Positions 1-9,735 are shown, counted from the first letter of the stretch. The stretch is DNA of 64,000 bases from Planctomycetaceae bacterium (GCA_019636285.1 JAHBXV010000013.1:1-64000); one strand, 5' to 3'. Numbers and translations are program-made. Notes: generated by a model not told the origin, from the letters alone.

Positions 1-623
1 GTTTCGCTTTTGCCAACGCGATCGAGCCGATCCGCGAGAATCACCGCGAGCGCAGCCATGACGACCGTCGTCGACAGGCCCAGAACCGGCCCCAGTGTCA
101 CAACGCAAATGACCGCGCCGATGCATGCGGAAAGGCTCGCGATAAGTCCTTCCGCCTCCGAATTTCGATTAAAGAGTGAGCGCCCAGCCGTGGCCAGCAC
201 GACGGTCCAGGGAATGAGCGTGAGTATCGTGGCCGGTAAGACGACGGACCAGAGTGGCGCGGACCAACCGCGAGCGAGCGCTTCGACCAGCGCCGTGGAG
301 GCTCCCAGCCACCACGGAAAACAGACAGCGACCGCCGCCGAGACGAGCATCGAGAACCGTAGCGGAAGCGGGACGAGCCCCTGACAGCGGACGGCTGCGA
401 CGAGGCCGATCAAAATTGTCGCCACGGCAAACGAGAAGACTTCCGGCCCGCGACCCCAGGTGTTGACGAATTGCAGCCAGCCGGCGGTCAGAAATGTCCC
501 CCAGGCGGCTCCCCGGCAGACGGAAACCGTCACGCGGCTTACTGCCGAGAGAGGCAGACGTTTCCGGAACTGCCGCCAGGCTTCCCACCAATCCGCTCGT
601 CGTGCGACCGAAGTAGCTGACAC
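1..623 (-). CDS. Multi-pass membrane protein, 5' part (runs off the window)
   Basis: The minus frame is open from a GTG at 623 to the window edge, giving 207 codons without a stop. An AAGAAGG Shine-Dalgarno-like run lies just upstream of the GTG. The first 35 residues are basic and amphipathic. Several hydrophobic stretches follow, for example around WLQFVNTWG, ATILIGLVAAV, SAAVAVCFPWWLG, VVLPATILTLIPWTVVLA and LIASLSACIGAVICVVTLG. It is therefore an integral membrane protein with at least five segments. I do not recognise a family, and the C-terminus, which might hold a soluble domain, is missing. The repeats at 688-980 separate it from the next gene. I am confident that the frame codes but not about the exact start. 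Confidence 0.6.
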   Translation of the reverse strand, partial: MSATSVARRADWWEAWRQFRKRLPLSAVSRVTVSVCRGAAWGTFLTAGWLQFVNTWGRGPEVFSFAVATILIGLVAAVRCQGLVPLPLRFSMLVSAAVAVCFPWWLGASTALVEALARGWSAPLWSVVLPATILTLIPWTVVLATAGRSLFNRNSEAEGLIASLSACIGAVICVVTLGPVLGLSTTVVMAALAVILADRLDRVGKSE

Positions 624-687
624 TCGGAATCCCTTCTTCAGGACTAGCCGGACGCGAGCTGCCGTCGACGGCAGATTATCAAATGAG

Positions 688-763
688 GTTTCAAAACCCT
701 CTGGCCGACGGAGGCTCTCAACGATTTTTTGAGATCTTCGAGACGCCAACCGGGTTTTGAAAC
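688..763. repeat. 76-bp palindromic repeat, family 3, copy 1
   Basis: Perfect 12-bp terminal inverted repeats, GTTTCAAAACCC and GGGTTTTGAAAC, bound a 76-bp element. Copy 2 at 63307-63382 has the same length and, on the opposite strand, the same inner borders: CAAAACCCTCTGG at one end and GCCAACCGGGTTTTG at the other. The middle differs. There is no coding capacity. Confidence 0.75.
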
Positions 764-812
764 GTGCCGTTGCTCCGGTAACACGGACGGGCAAGGCGGG
801 CGGACGGAACAC

Positions 813-850
813 AACGATCCGGCGCGGGCTCGGTGACGCGCCGGATCGTT
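813..850. other. Perfect 14-bp hairpin
   Basis: AACGATCCGGCGCG at 813-826 pairs perfectly with CGCGCCGGATCGTT at 837-850 across a 10-base loop. It lies past the 3' end of the PpiC gene on the minus strand. No T-run follows on either strand, so a classical intrinsic terminator is not supported, though it could still stall polymerase or protect an mRNA end. Confidence 0.6.
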
Positions 851-902
851 CATGCACTCAAAGAATTCGGGCTTGTTTCAGGCCCCGACACGGCCTGATT
901 TT

Positions 903-980
903 CGTGTGCCACTGGCTCCGCCAGTGTGTCTTTTCATGAATGAAAGATTTAAGGCACACTGGCGGAGCCAGTGGCACACG
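903..980. repeat. 78-bp palindromic repeat, family 1, copy A
   Basis: The outer 26 bases at each end are perfect reverse complements. Each arm contains its own palindrome, CACTGGCTCCGCCAGTG. Copies C (9736), D (47184) and E (60703) are also exactly 78 bp. The loop sequence TCTTTT...ATGAAAGA...TTAAG is recognisable in the reverse complement of copy D, and similarity continues 20-30 bases outside the core. With the hairpin and the 76-bp repeat it fills the 624-1007 gap. Confidence 0.85.
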
Positions 981-1007
981 CCCGAAATCATTGACAATCA
1001 CAGAGCA

Positions 1008-2096
1008 TTAGCGACGGGCAGGAGCCGTCCCGCCAGCGTTGGTCACGCCACCATTCCCCAGGCGAACGGCCCCAGCGGGTTCCACCTTGCCATCACGGGC
1101 TGGAGGAGCGGCCCGTTCCGGACCGGTGGCGGTCTGCGTCAGGTAGTTGTCGACACGTGTCTGCGTCTTGACCTTCTCGAAGACGGTCGCCACGAGCTGC
1201 TGGGTCTTCTGTTCCTTCAGTTCGTCGTACAGGCCGTCTTTCACATCTTCGATGCTCTGCACGATCTGCTCGGTTCGGCCTTCGCACTTCAGGATGACAT
1301 AGCGTCCGCTCTCGATCTGGACGATTCCCGAGATTTCACCAGCCTTCAACTTGAACGCGGCGGTTTCCAGGTTGTCGCTGCCGGAGAACCGCGGAATCGG
1401 CGGCACCTGGCCACCCAGCGAGCGGCTGCCCGGATCGATCGAGTACTGCTGAGCAAATTTTTCGAACTCGTCCGGAGCGCGGCTGACCTTTTCCCAGACT
1501 TCCTGAGCACGGCGGGGATTGTCGAGCATGATGACGCGGGCTTTCACGCGCGAACCATAGTTCCGGACGAACGCCCGTTCCATTTCTTCTTCGGTGATAT
1601 CGACCTGCTCGCCCGCGAGCTTGCGCAGGGCCAACATGGGCCAGATCACGCTGTCGCGATACTGCTGCGGCGAAATGTTCCGCTCGGATTGCAGCATCTG
1701 ATACCAGCCCTGCGTATCGAGGCCGAATCGCTGCGCGACGCGGGCGATTTCCGCGTCGACTTCGCCCTGGCTCACCGTCTGGCCGGCCTTCGCGCAGGCC
1801 TGCTGAATGACCAGCCGGCTGATGAGATCTTCGAGGACTTCCTTGCCATGGCGAGCCACACATTCCTGAGCCAGGAGGTCGTACGTGATCGCGTCGCGTT
1901 CGACGCGGGCCACGATTTCACCCTGGTTGCCGGAGGCACCGCGGCCTGGTTCCACGGCCGCTTCGCCGCTGGGTGCCCGCCACGACTGCATCATCAGGCC
2001 GCCGACGACGACCGCCGCCAGCGTTCCGCCCGCCACCAACATCCATTTTCGCTGTCGATTGCCGCTCTCGGCGGTCAGATGCGTCCCTGCATCCAT
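1008..2096 (-). CDS. Membrane-anchored parvulin-type peptidyl-prolyl isomerase (PpiC/SurA-like)
   Basis: The protein has a short basic N-terminus, one membrane segment (WMLVAGGTLAAVVVGGLMM), a SurA-like helical region with GQTVSQGEVDAEIARVAQRFG, and a parvulin domain. The domain shows RARVIMLDNPRRAQEVW-like and FAQQYSIDPGSRSLGGQVPPI motifs followed by FKLKAGEISGIVQIESGRYVILKC. Such proteins isomerise prolyl bonds and chaperone exported proteins in the periplasm. I chose the ATG at 2096 (362 aa) because GGAG lies about 10 bases upstream. The frame stays open to a GTG at 2171, which has no good ribosome-binding site. A low-complexity Ala/Pro/Gly tail closes the protein. The family is clear and the client proteins are unknown. 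Confidence 0.88.
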   Translation of the reverse strand: MDAGTHLTAESGNRQRKWMLVAGGTLAAVVVGGLMMQSWRAPSGEAAVEPGRGASGNQGEIVARVERDAITYDLLAQECVARHGKEVLEDLISRLVIQQACAKAGQTVSQGEVDAEIARVAQRFGLDTQGWYQMLQSERNISPQQYRDSVIWPMLALRKLAGEQVDITEEEMERAFVRNYGSRVKARVIMLDNPRRAQEVWEKVSRAPDEFEKFAQQYSIDPGSRSLGGQVPPIPRFSGSDNLETAAFKLKAGEISGIVQIESGRYVILKCEGRTEQIVQSIEDVKDGLYDELKEQKTQQLVATVFEKVKTQTRVDNYLTQTATGPERAAPPARDGKVEPAGAVRLGNGGVTNAGGTAPARR

Positions 2097-2284
2097 GGTC
2101 ACGGTACTCCGAACCTGTTGGCTGTCTCCGAACTTGATAGGCCCGCCCGCCGCGGAACCGAACCGTTTCACGGCGGTTTGTAGGTTTTTCCAAAAAACGG
2201 GTCAAGTTCGATTGGCGAATTGCCGACAGCCGAGGCTTGCACAACCCCGACAAGCCGGAAGACATTCTCTGGAAAACAGTTATG

Positions 2285-3469
2285 TCACTCAGGCTTCCAG
2301 CCCGGAACGGTCGCGCGAGCGACTTCGCGGGTCACAACGGCCTCCGCGTCTCCCGACTCCGCGAGTTTCGCATCGATCTGGTCGAGGAGCGACTCTCGCA
2401 GCCGTGTCGGGAGCTTCTGAAAGGGCCCCCCCGTGAGCATGGGAGACAACCGATAACGAAACAGCCGGGTTTGAAGGTCGAGGTCACGCAGCGAGCGGCC
2501 GCGTGGATCGCGAATTCCCTGCTGCTGATACTCCGCCGCGAACAGGCCGCTGGAGACTACCGGCCCTGGCAGCGGCGCTTCCTCGGTCATCAGGACATAG
2601 TCGATAAACGCCTGAATGGTTGCCTCGTTGAGTCGGTCCAACCGGTGTTCCAGCAGCAGGCGGTTGACCAGGTTTCGGAATTCCATCTGGTGATTGAAAA
2701 CCAGATGCGCCACGAGATCGCTCCCTTCGGCCAGTCGCGGGCTGGCGATGGTTGGCGGTTCGTGAACAGGTTCGTCCGTCAAAGAAATTCGATCGGCCGG
2801 GCCGTTGGCCAGAATGCGATTTCCCAGGTGCCGCCCCTGTTCCATCCGCCCGGTCACCATCCACCCGCCCCAGCGCTTTTCAAACGGGGTCGCATGGGTC
2901 ATCCCGGAATAGCCTTCCAGGGGATGTCCGGCGGCATCGGTCACGAACGATTTCAGCAGATGTCCGGGGACATTCAGGCTGAGTCTGCTGACATGGCAAC
3001 TCGTGCAGTTCCGGGGCCGACTGAAAATTTGCGGGGCGTCATCCTGCTGGGAAACCAGGTAAAAGACCGTTCCTTTCCGCGAGTCGTGAGCCGTCACTTC
3101 CAGATCCGGCCCTCCCGCGACATACGCCACCGTGATGTCGTCGCGGAAGTAAAGGGCGCGCGGCGAGGACGGGGAGATCCGATGCTGCTGGACGGAAGTC
3201 TTTGACATGACCAGCAGTTGCGACGAAACGGGGATTTCCAGCTCGCGCAAGAGCGCCGGGAGTCGGCCGAATTGGGGGTCGAGGGCCGGTCTCGTGCCGG
3301 GAATTTCCCACCGCGAGGCCAGTTCGGCAATCGGATCGTGGGCCTCGTCGGAGAAGTAATCGATGGGCGGCGCGCCATACGGCAGCGGCGGAAAATCTTC
3401 GGCACGCAGCGTGCGCACCGCGGTCGCCAGAAGTAGAAGAATCGCCAGGGTCGCGCGGCACATGTTCAT
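2285..3469 (-). CDS. Secreted mono-haem cytochrome-like protein
   Basis: 394 aa. A signal peptide (MNMCRATLAILLLLATAVRTLRA) is followed by a soluble protein with a single haem-binding motif CTSCH (NCTSCHVSRLSLNVPGHLL). I recognise no other domain. Aromatic and His-rich stretches such as RWGGWMVTGRMEQGRHLG could form a haem pocket, but that is inference. The protein should sit in the periplasm and carry covalent haem. It is transcribed divergently from the DsbD-like gene at 3712. DsbD-like proteins supply reductant for haem attachment in some bacteria, so the pairing is suggestive. An alternative start is the ATG at 3463. Confidence 0.75.
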   Translation of the reverse strand: MNMCRATLAILLLLATAVRTLRAEDFPPLPYGAPPIDYFSDEAHDPIAELASRWEIPGTRPALDPQFGRLPALLRELEIPVSSQLLVMSKTSVQQHRISPSSPRALYFRDDITVAYVAGGPDLEVTAHDSRKGTVFYLVSQQDDAPQIFSRPRNCTSCHVSRLSLNVPGHLLKSFVTDAAGHPLEGYSGMTHATPFEKRWGGWMVTGRMEQGRHLGNRILANGPADRISLTDEPVHEPPTIASPRLAEGSDLVAHLVFNHQMEFRNLVNRLLLEHRLDRLNEATIQAFIDYVLMTEEAPLPGPVVSSGLFAAEYQQQGIRDPRGRSLRDLDLQTRLFRYRLSPMLTGGPFQKLPTRLRESLLDQIDAKLAESGDAEAVVTREVARATVPGWKPE

Positions 3470-3711
3470 GACATCGCGTGGTTTGTGAGGTCGCCCACAG
3501 TTCCGGGCTTACAGCCGCGCAACACTTTTTCTACGATACGAAAAGCGCCAACGCCGCACCAACGGCGGGCGTCAAAAGCTCGTGGACCGACGATCTGGCA
3601 CCGACTGACCGGGGTCGAAGGGACGCCAACCGGTTGTCGGTCCGCGTACCACGGCTCCGTAAGACCTGTGCCGCTCACCTGCCTTGACCCGCCTTTGATG
3701 AGAACTTGCCC

Positions 3712-6330
3712 ATGCCATCTCTTTCCGGGCTGACACGTAAATTCCTTGTGGCCATGTTCCTGGTTTCCGCGGCGTTCGGCGGACGCATGGCCCTCGCGCA
3801 GGATGGTTCGGGGGCGGGTTTCAAGCTCGATGATCTGCTCGGAACGAAGCCCGGACGAGCCGGCAGGACGCCTAAGCCTCAATTCGACGTGTCGCTTGAA
3901 CCGGCGCAAGTCGCGCCGGGGGGCGTCGTGACCCTGACTGTCGGCGTGAAGCTCCCCGCCGGGTTCTACATCTATGGAACCGACGGCGAATTCGGCGGAC
4001 GAACGAAGATTGAACTCGCCAGCCAGGCCCTCAGCCCGGTCGATCCCGATTTCGTTCCCAATCATCCCCCCAAACGATCGTTCGACCAGTTGTTCAACGT
4101 CGAGATCTCGAAATTCCACGACGGCGTCGTCTGGAAACGGCGGTATCGCGTGGCCCCCGAGACGCCCGCCGGGATGCTTGACATCACCGGGACGCTGGAA
4201 GGCCAGTATTGCAGCGGCGGGGAAGGCGACATCGGCGGGCAGTGTATTCCAATCCTGCCGCCACACGAATTCGCTGCGGCGTTGAGGGTGACCGATGAAC
4301 CTCCCGTCACACCCGGACCGGCCGCCCCTGCTGTCTTCGAGCAGACAGTTCGTCCCGAGCGCGGCAAAGACAGCCCCGTCGAGTGGACGTTCCGCCTGAC
4401 GCCCGAGAACGCGAAGCCAGGTGACAAAGTCACGCTCGCACTTACCGCGAAGCTCGATTCCCACTGGCACACATTCTCCCTGACCCATGAAGGTTTGGGC
4501 GGAACGGCTACCGAAATCGCGATCGATGCGGTCTCGGGGCTCAAACCTGTTGGCAACGGATTCGTAGCCGACAAGCCGTTCAAAGTCGATAAGCCGCTGG
4601 ATGACCTGGTGCTCGAGATTCATGAAGGCGAAGTCACCTGGAGCCAGCAGTTTGAAGTGCTGCCGAATGCGGCCAGCTACGGCGTCGTGGGAAGCGTCGC
4701 CTACCAGGTCTGCAAGAATGTCTGCCTGCCAGTGCATGTGCAAGAATTCGTTCTGGGAACCGTCGCGGCCAATGCGGCCCCTCCGGCGGAACCGGCAGAC
4801 GTGGCAGCGGCCCCAGGCAACAAAGAGGCAGCGAAGCCTGAAGAAGCGGTCCCCGTTGCCCGTCCTCAGGATCGGGGTCTGATCCCGTTTCTGCTGACGG
4901 CGATCGGTTTCGGGTTCGTCTCGCTGCTCACGCCGTGCGTCTTCCCGATGGTTCCCATCACGGTCAGTTTCTTCCTGAAACAAGCCGAGAAGCAGCACCA
5001 TCGTCCGCTCGCGATGGCCATCGTCTACTGCGTGGCGATCGTGCTGACTTTCACGATTCTGGGCGTCGGCATCTCGGCGATCTTTGGAGCAGGGAAACTC
5101 AATACGCTGGCTAACAACCCGTGGCTGAACGTCGCCATCGGCGGGGTGTTTGTCATCTTCGCGCTCAATATGCTTGGGATGTTTGAGATCCGCGTCCCAG
5201 GCTGGGTTTTGACGTTCACCGCAACAAAAGAATCGACCGGCGGGTTCGTTGGCGCGATCTTCATGGCCCTGACTTTCACACTGACGTCCTTTACATGCAC
5301 CTTCGCGTTTGCTGGTTCCCTGCTGATGATGGCTTCACAGGGAGAGTACTACTGGCCGATCATTGGCATGCTGGCCTTCGGGACTGCGTTCGCCCTGCCG
5401 TTCTTCGTGCTGGCCCTCATGCCGAGCCTGTTGAAGAAACTTCCCAAAAGCGGCGGCTGGATGAACGCGGTGAAGGTGGTCATGGGGCTGGTCGAAATCG
5501 GGGCGGCGGTGAAGTTCTTTTCCGTGGCCGACCTGGCGTTCAACCCGGCCGGACCGGTCCTGTTCGACTATGTGATCGTCCTGGTGTTGTGGATGGTCCT
5601 GTGCCTGGCGATTGGACTGTATCTGCTGGGGGTGTATCGATTCTCGCACGATTCACCCGTTGACACGATTTCCGTCCCTCGGGGGATGTTGGCCCTGGGT
5701 TCTCTGAGCTTTGCTGGGCTGCTGGCCGTGGCGGTTCTCAATCCGCGAGCGGGCGGGGGCTGGCTGATGGATCAGGTGATCGCCTTCGCGCCGCCGAATT
5801 TTGCGAACCACGAAGCCGTCCCGGGAGCGCCGCTCCTAGGGCTGGCCCAGGAGGCGGATGGTCCGAAAATGAATCACCACGGTCTGGTGTTTTCGCTCGA
5901 CATCGATAAAGCAATTGCCACGTCGACCAAGCTCAACGAGCCGCTGTTCATCGACTTCACCGGGGTGAACTGCGTGAACTGTCGGCTGATGGAAAAACGG
6001 ATGTCCGACCCGGCCTGGAAAGAGGCGCTCGCGAAGTTTGTCGGCGCGCAGCTGTATGTCGACGTTGACGGAATTCCGACGATCGCCGATGCCGACTATG
6101 CGAAGACCCTGAGGAAGCGTAACGTCGCCTTGCAGCAGAACTGGTTCGGCGACGTCAGCATGCCGTCGTACGTGGTGGCGACGCCCGACGGGAAGACGAT
6201 CCTGTCGACCTATGTGGGGCTGGAACGGGAATCGGGCGAGTTTCTCAAGTTCCTGAACGACGGCATGGCGAAGTGGGAAGCCCTGCAACAGGCGCAGGCG
6301 AGGGCTGATAAACCGGTCGTGGTGCGGTAG
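3712..6330 (+). CDS. DsbD-like thiol:disulfide interchange protein
   Basis: 872 aa. Order of parts: signal peptide; two DsbD-alpha-like immunoglobulin-fold domains in tandem, with YCSGG...GQCIP near residue 170 and YQVCKNVCLPV near residue 340; a CcdA-type membrane core with LLTPCVFPM (Cys about 409) and FTCTFAFAG (Cys about 529); and a C-terminal thioredoxin domain with CVNC (Cys 754 and 757). The family moves electrons from cytoplasmic thioredoxin through the membrane to periplasmic disulfides. E. coli DsbD has one alpha domain, and this protein carries two. The start is the ATG at 3712, while a TTG lies two codons upstream. It ends about 5 bases before repeat copy B. Symbol withheld because dsbD and scsB types are not separable by eye. 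Confidence 0.93.
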   Translation: MPSLSGLTRKFLVAMFLVSAAFGGRMALAQDGSGAGFKLDDLLGTKPGRAGRTPKPQFDVSLEPAQVAPGGVVTLTVGVKLPAGFYIYGTDGEFGGRTKIELASQALSPVDPDFVPNHPPKRSFDQLFNVEISKFHDGVVWKRRYRVAPETPAGMLDITGTLEGQYCSGGEGDIGGQCIPILPPHEFAAALRVTDEPPVTPGPAAPAVFEQTVRPERGKDSPVEWTFRLTPENAKPGDKVTLALTAKLDSHWHTFSLTHEGLGGTATEIAIDAVSGLKPVGNGFVADKPFKVDKPLDDLVLEIHEGEVTWSQQFEVLPNAASYGVVGSVAYQVCKNVCLPVHVQEFVLGTVAANAAPPAEPADVAAAPGNKEAAKPEEAVPVARPQDRGLIPFLLTAIGFGFVSLLTPCVFPMVPITVSFFLKQAEKQHHRPLAMAIVYCVAIVLTFTILGVGISAIFGAGKLNTLANNPWLNVAIGGVFVIFALNMLGMFEIRVPGWVLTFTATKESTGGFVGAIFMALTFTLTSFTCTFAFAGSLLMMASQGEYYWPIIGMLAFGTAFALPFFVLALMPSLLKKLPKSGGWMNAVKVVMGLVEIGAAVKFFSVADLAFNPAGPVLFDYVIVLVLWMVLCLAIGLYLLGVYRFSHDSPVDTISVPRGMLALGSLSFAGLLAVAVLNPRAGGGWLMDQVIAFAPPNFANHEAVPGAPLLGLAQEADGPKMNHHGLVFSLDIDKAIATSTKLNEPLFIDFTGVNCVNCRLMEKRMSDPAWKEALAKFVGAQLYVDVDGIPTIADADYAKTLRKRNVALQQNWFGDVSMPSYVVATPDGKTILSTYVGLERESGEFLKFLNDGMAKWEALQQAQARADKPVVVR

Positions 6331-6335
6331 ATCTG

Positions 6336-6414
6336 CGTGTGCCACGGCTCTGCGAGCCGTGCAGCATTCCACAATCAGTCTCATGGACGCTCGGCTCGCA
6401 GAGTCGTGGCACAC
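6336..6414. repeat. 78-80-bp palindromic repeat, family 1 variant, copy B
   Basis: It has the same outer arms as family 1 (GTGTGCCAC and GTGGCACAC) and about the same length, but the inner palindrome is CACGGCTCTGCGAGCCGTG instead of CACTGGCTCCGCCAGTG. The arms differ at two positions. It sits between convergent genes, where it could also end transcription. Confidence 0.7.
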
Positions 6415-6430
6415 TGCACACTGGCGAATC

Positions 6431-6928
6431 TCAGTTCGCGCCGCGGACGAACGCGGTGTAGTAGAACATCAGCCCGGTGATGGAGGTTGCCGTCAGGACC
6501 AGCGCGCTGGCCCAGCCGAGCGGTTTGTGCCAGCGACTGTGGGCGTTCGGTACTGGTGGATTGGGAAACTTGGTGAGTGCCAGCGTCAGCGTGAGCGCCC
6601 ACAAAATGGGGGTGCTGATGGCGAAGACCAGGTGAATGCCGAGCATCCGCTGGACGAACGCCATCTCTTCGGACGTGAACGGCGGGTCGCGCTTCGCCAC
6701 CACATTCCGCCACCCCCCTTGGATGTAGTGCAGGTCGACTTCAAAGGCCAGCACGGCCACCAGCAGGACGGCTGCCAGCAGCAATTGCAGGTTACGGTGG
6801 AGGGGAAACCGCTTCTGGAATTTCGCGGCGGCCAGGCTGTACAGCAGAATCGGCACAACCACCACGAGGGCGACAACCACGAAATCCAGCATGAACGACG
6901 TGCGAAAACCGAGGAATCCGTCCCGCAT
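6431..6928 (-). CDS. DUF420 family membrane protein
   Basis: 165 aa with about five hydrophobic helices: FMLDFVVVALVVVVPILLYSL, LLLAAVLLVAVLAFEVDL, an amphipathic linker, LGIHLVFAISTPILWALTLTLAL and GWASALVLTATSITGLMFYYTAFV. The conserved features are LHRNLQ and the H...IHLVFA and HKPLGW histidines. DUF420 proteins often accompany haem-copper oxidase genes and may help their assembly, but no oxidase genes are in view. The ATG at 6928 is preceded by AGGTGG at good spacing. The longer open frame up to 7282 is Arg/Pro-rich and not membrane-like, so I rejected it as N-terminus. Confidence 0.85.
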   Translation of the reverse strand: MRDGFLGFRTSFMLDFVVVALVVVVPILLYSLAAAKFQKRFPLHRNLQLLLAAVLLVAVLAFEVDLHYIQGGWRNVVAKRDPPFTSEEMAFVQRMLGIHLVFAISTPILWALTLTLALTKFPNPPVPNAHSRWHKPLGWASALVLTATSITGLMFYYTAFVRGAN

Positions 6929-7259
6929 TTCTGGCCCACCTCTTACAGGTTCCCGCGGCCGACGTGGTCCGCTCCAGCAAATCCGGTCGTCGGCGCGCGG
7001 CTGTACTGTTCCAAGTCTTGCGAGTCTCGGCAAGTGGTTGAATGCGGATTGTGGCGATTTGACCACGCGCCGGTTGTGACCTAGCTTTCCGACGAAGCTT
7101 GTTCTCGCGATCGCGAATCGACGCCGTGCGAAGTGCGCGCGGTCTGGCCAGTCGACGGAGCGTAATGGGAGCAAGCTGACCAGTCGTCGGGGCAGACGCT
7201 CACCGCGCGTTGGCGGATGGCCGCGCTGTCCTCCAGCGAAGCTTGTCGGAAATTGCACC
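6929..7259. other. Divergent intergenic region with a short direct repeat
   Basis: These 331 bases separate the divergent DUF420 and AAA ATPase genes and must hold both promoters. I see no clear -35/-10 pair. Two near-identical 15-base words, CTGGCCAGTCGACGG at 7144 and CTGACCAGTCGTCGG at 7176, lie 32 bases (about three helical turns) apart. They could be an operator, but nothing else supports that. Confidence 0.3.
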
Positions 7260-8840
7260 ATGACGGGCAAAGATCGCGGCATGACGCCCGCCGAACTGCT
7301 GGCCGAGCTTAAGGCTCAGGCCAAGGCGAAACCGCGTCCGCCCGCGAAGACAATCGACGACACGCTTCAGGAACTCGACGAGCTCAATCTCGATTTTTCC
7401 GACCTCAAAGGAACCAAGTCCGGCGACGAGTCGGCAGCCAGCGACGAGTCTGCCGCCGTCGACGAAGTCAATCACTTTCCTCGCCGGGCCCTGCCGGGAA
7501 TCATCGAGTCCGATGCCCATCTGTCGGATCTGTTCGAACGCGTCCAGGGACTGCTCAGCGGCAAGCTGACCGATGACGACGGCCTGTACGTCCCCCGCGC
7601 TCCCGAAGATCTCGATGACACCGGGCTGGGAGCCGAGGAAGTCGAACGGCTGATTCTCAAGTTTCTCCTGGTCAAGGGGAGCGCTTCGGGCCGGCAGATC
7701 TGTCAGCAGGTGCGGCTGCCGTTCGGCATCATCGATCCGCTCTTGCGGCAGCTCAAGAGCGATCAACTGCTGTTCTACGTCAGCACGGCCGAGATGGCGG
7801 ACTATGTCTACGGCATCACGGATCTGGGCCGCGAGCGAGCCCGCCGGTTCGTCGAGGAATGCACGTACTTTGGAGCAGCGCCGGTCATCCTGAAGGACTA
7901 CCTGAAAGCGATGGAGGCGCAAAGCATCGCGAAGCAGGTGGTGACCGAAGGCGACTTGCAACATGCGTTTCAGGATCTGCTCATCAATCAGGACATGATT
8001 GACCGCCTGGGGCCAGCCATCAATTCCGGTCGCGGCATGTTCCTGTTCGGCGCGCCCGGCAACGGCAAGACGAGTATCGCCGAGCGAATCACCCGCTGTT
8101 TTGGCTCAACCATCTGGATTCCCCGCGCGCTCAACATCGACGGCGACATCATTCGGATCTTTGATCCTGGCGTGCACGAAGAAGTGCCGCTCCCGCAGAC
8201 CGAGGGATTGTTCGACCTCTCCGGCGTCGACCAGCGCTGGATTCAGATTGTCCGCCCAACCGTGATCGCCGGGGGCGAACTGACCATGGACGAACTGGAA
8301 GTGACGCAGAATCTCGCAACGCGAATCTGCGAGGCGCCGCTCCAGTTGAAAAGCAACTGCGGCACGCTCGTGATCGACGACTTCGGCCGCCAGCGAATGC
8401 CGGTGCAGGATCTGCTCAACCGCTGGATCGTGCCGCTTGAAAAGCGTTACGACTTCCTGAACCTGCCCAGCGGCAAGAAAATCCAGGTGCCGTTCGATCA
8501 GCTCATCATCTTTTCGACGAACCTGGAACCTCGCGATCTGGTGGACGGGGCGTTTCTGCGGCGAATCCCTTACAAGCTCCAGGTTCCCGATCCGACTCCT
8601 GACGAATTCCGCGAGATTCTGCGACGGATCTCTCCGAAGATTGGCTTCCAATACGACGACGAGGCCGTCGACTACCTGATCCAGAAGCATTACCTCGATG
8701 TCGACCGGCCATTCCGATCCTGCCAACCGCGCGACCTCCTGTTGCAGGTCCGTAACTTCTGCATTTTCAAAGCCCAGCCGAAACGCATGACCCCCGAGGC
8801 GTTCGACTTCGCCGTCGAGAACTACTTCTCGGTGATGTAA
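7260..8840 (+). CDS. AAA-type ATPase with winged-helix-like N-terminal region
   Basis: 526 aa, cytoplasmic. Residues 1-80 are Lys/Asp/Glu-rich and probably flexible. Residues about 120-200 look like a winged-helix module ([20 protein letters not shown]...[13 protein letters not shown]). The ATPase core has Walker [10 protein letters not shown] near residue 264, Walker [15 protein letters not shown], a sensor-1-like FSTNLEP and an arginine-rich FLRRIPYK. The FEILRRIS-type helical lid and a C-terminal domain follow. Predicted ATPases of this build occur widely in Planctomycetota and relatives, but I know no assigned substrate. larB follows after a 95-base structured gap, so the two could share a transcript. 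An alternative start is Met8 at 7281. Family confidence is high and function unknown. Confidence 0.85.
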   Translation: MTGKDRGMTPAELLAELKAQAKAKPRPPAKTIDDTLQELDELNLDFSDLKGTKSGDESAASDESAAVDEVNHFPRRALPGIIESDAHLSDLFERVQGLLSGKLTDDDGLYVPRAPEDLDDTGLGAEEVERLILKFLLVKGSASGRQICQQVRLPFGIIDPLLRQLKSDQLLFYVSTAEMADYVYGITDLGRERARRFVEECTYFGAAPVILKDYLKAMEAQSIAKQVVTEGDLQHAFQDLLINQDMIDRLGPAINSGRGMFLFGAPGNGKTSIAERITRCFGSTIWIPRALNIDGDIIRIFDPGVHEEVPLPQTEGLFDLSGVDQRWIQIVRPTVIAGGELTMDELEVTQNLATRICEAPLQLKSNCGTLVIDDFGRQRMPVQDLLNRWIVPLEKRYDFLNLPSGKKIQVPFDQLIIFSTNLEPRDLVDGAFLRRIPYKLQVPDPTPDEFREILRRISPKIGFQYDDEAVDYLIQKHYLDVDRPFRSCQPRDLLLQVRNFCIFKAQPKRMTPEAFDFAVENYFSVM

Positions 8841-8857
8841 CGCATTCGCCGCAATAA

Positions 8858-8929
8858 GCCGCTCCCTGCTACACTCGCCAGTTCTGGAATTGAGTGTCGC
8901 GACCTGGCATTGGTCGCAGAGGGAGCGGC
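8858..8929 (+). promoter_or_regulatory. Possible three-way-junction leader sequestering the larB ribosome-binding site
   Basis: An outer stem P1 pairs GCCGCTCCCT (8858-8867) with AGGGAGCGGC (8920-8929). It encloses P2, ACACTC (8871-8876) with GAGTGT (8892-8897) plus an inner CCA/TGG, and P3, GCGACC (8899-8904) with GGTCGC (8912-8917). The 3' strand of P1 contains the larB Shine-Dalgarno GGGAG, and the larB ATG follows at 8936. The pairings are exact in the sequence. Regulation by this structure is inference. Confidence 0.45.
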
Positions 8930-8935
8930 GTATCT

Positions 8936-9700
<765 letters not shown>

Positions 9701-9735
9701 CTGCGAATAGTCAGTCTCTTATCACGGCCTGCTTC

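Noticed and set aside
852-2183. A 443-codon plus-strand open frame opposite the PpiC gene
   Set aside because: Its product is rich in His, Arg and Phe without domains and reflects the codon use of the minus-strand isomerase, which has clear family motifs.
3584-3643. An 8-bp inverted repeat (GGACCGAC/GTCGGTCC) before the DsbD-like gene
   Set aside because: The arms are exact but the rest does not pair, and an 8-bp match by chance is expected in GC-rich gaps. Not enough to call a regulator.
3466-5001. A 511-codon minus-strand open frame opposite the DsbD-like gene
   Set aside because: It overlaps the N-terminal half of the DsbD-like gene in antisense, has no start signal or domain, and its Arg/Asp-rich composition fits a shadow of GC-rich coding DNA.
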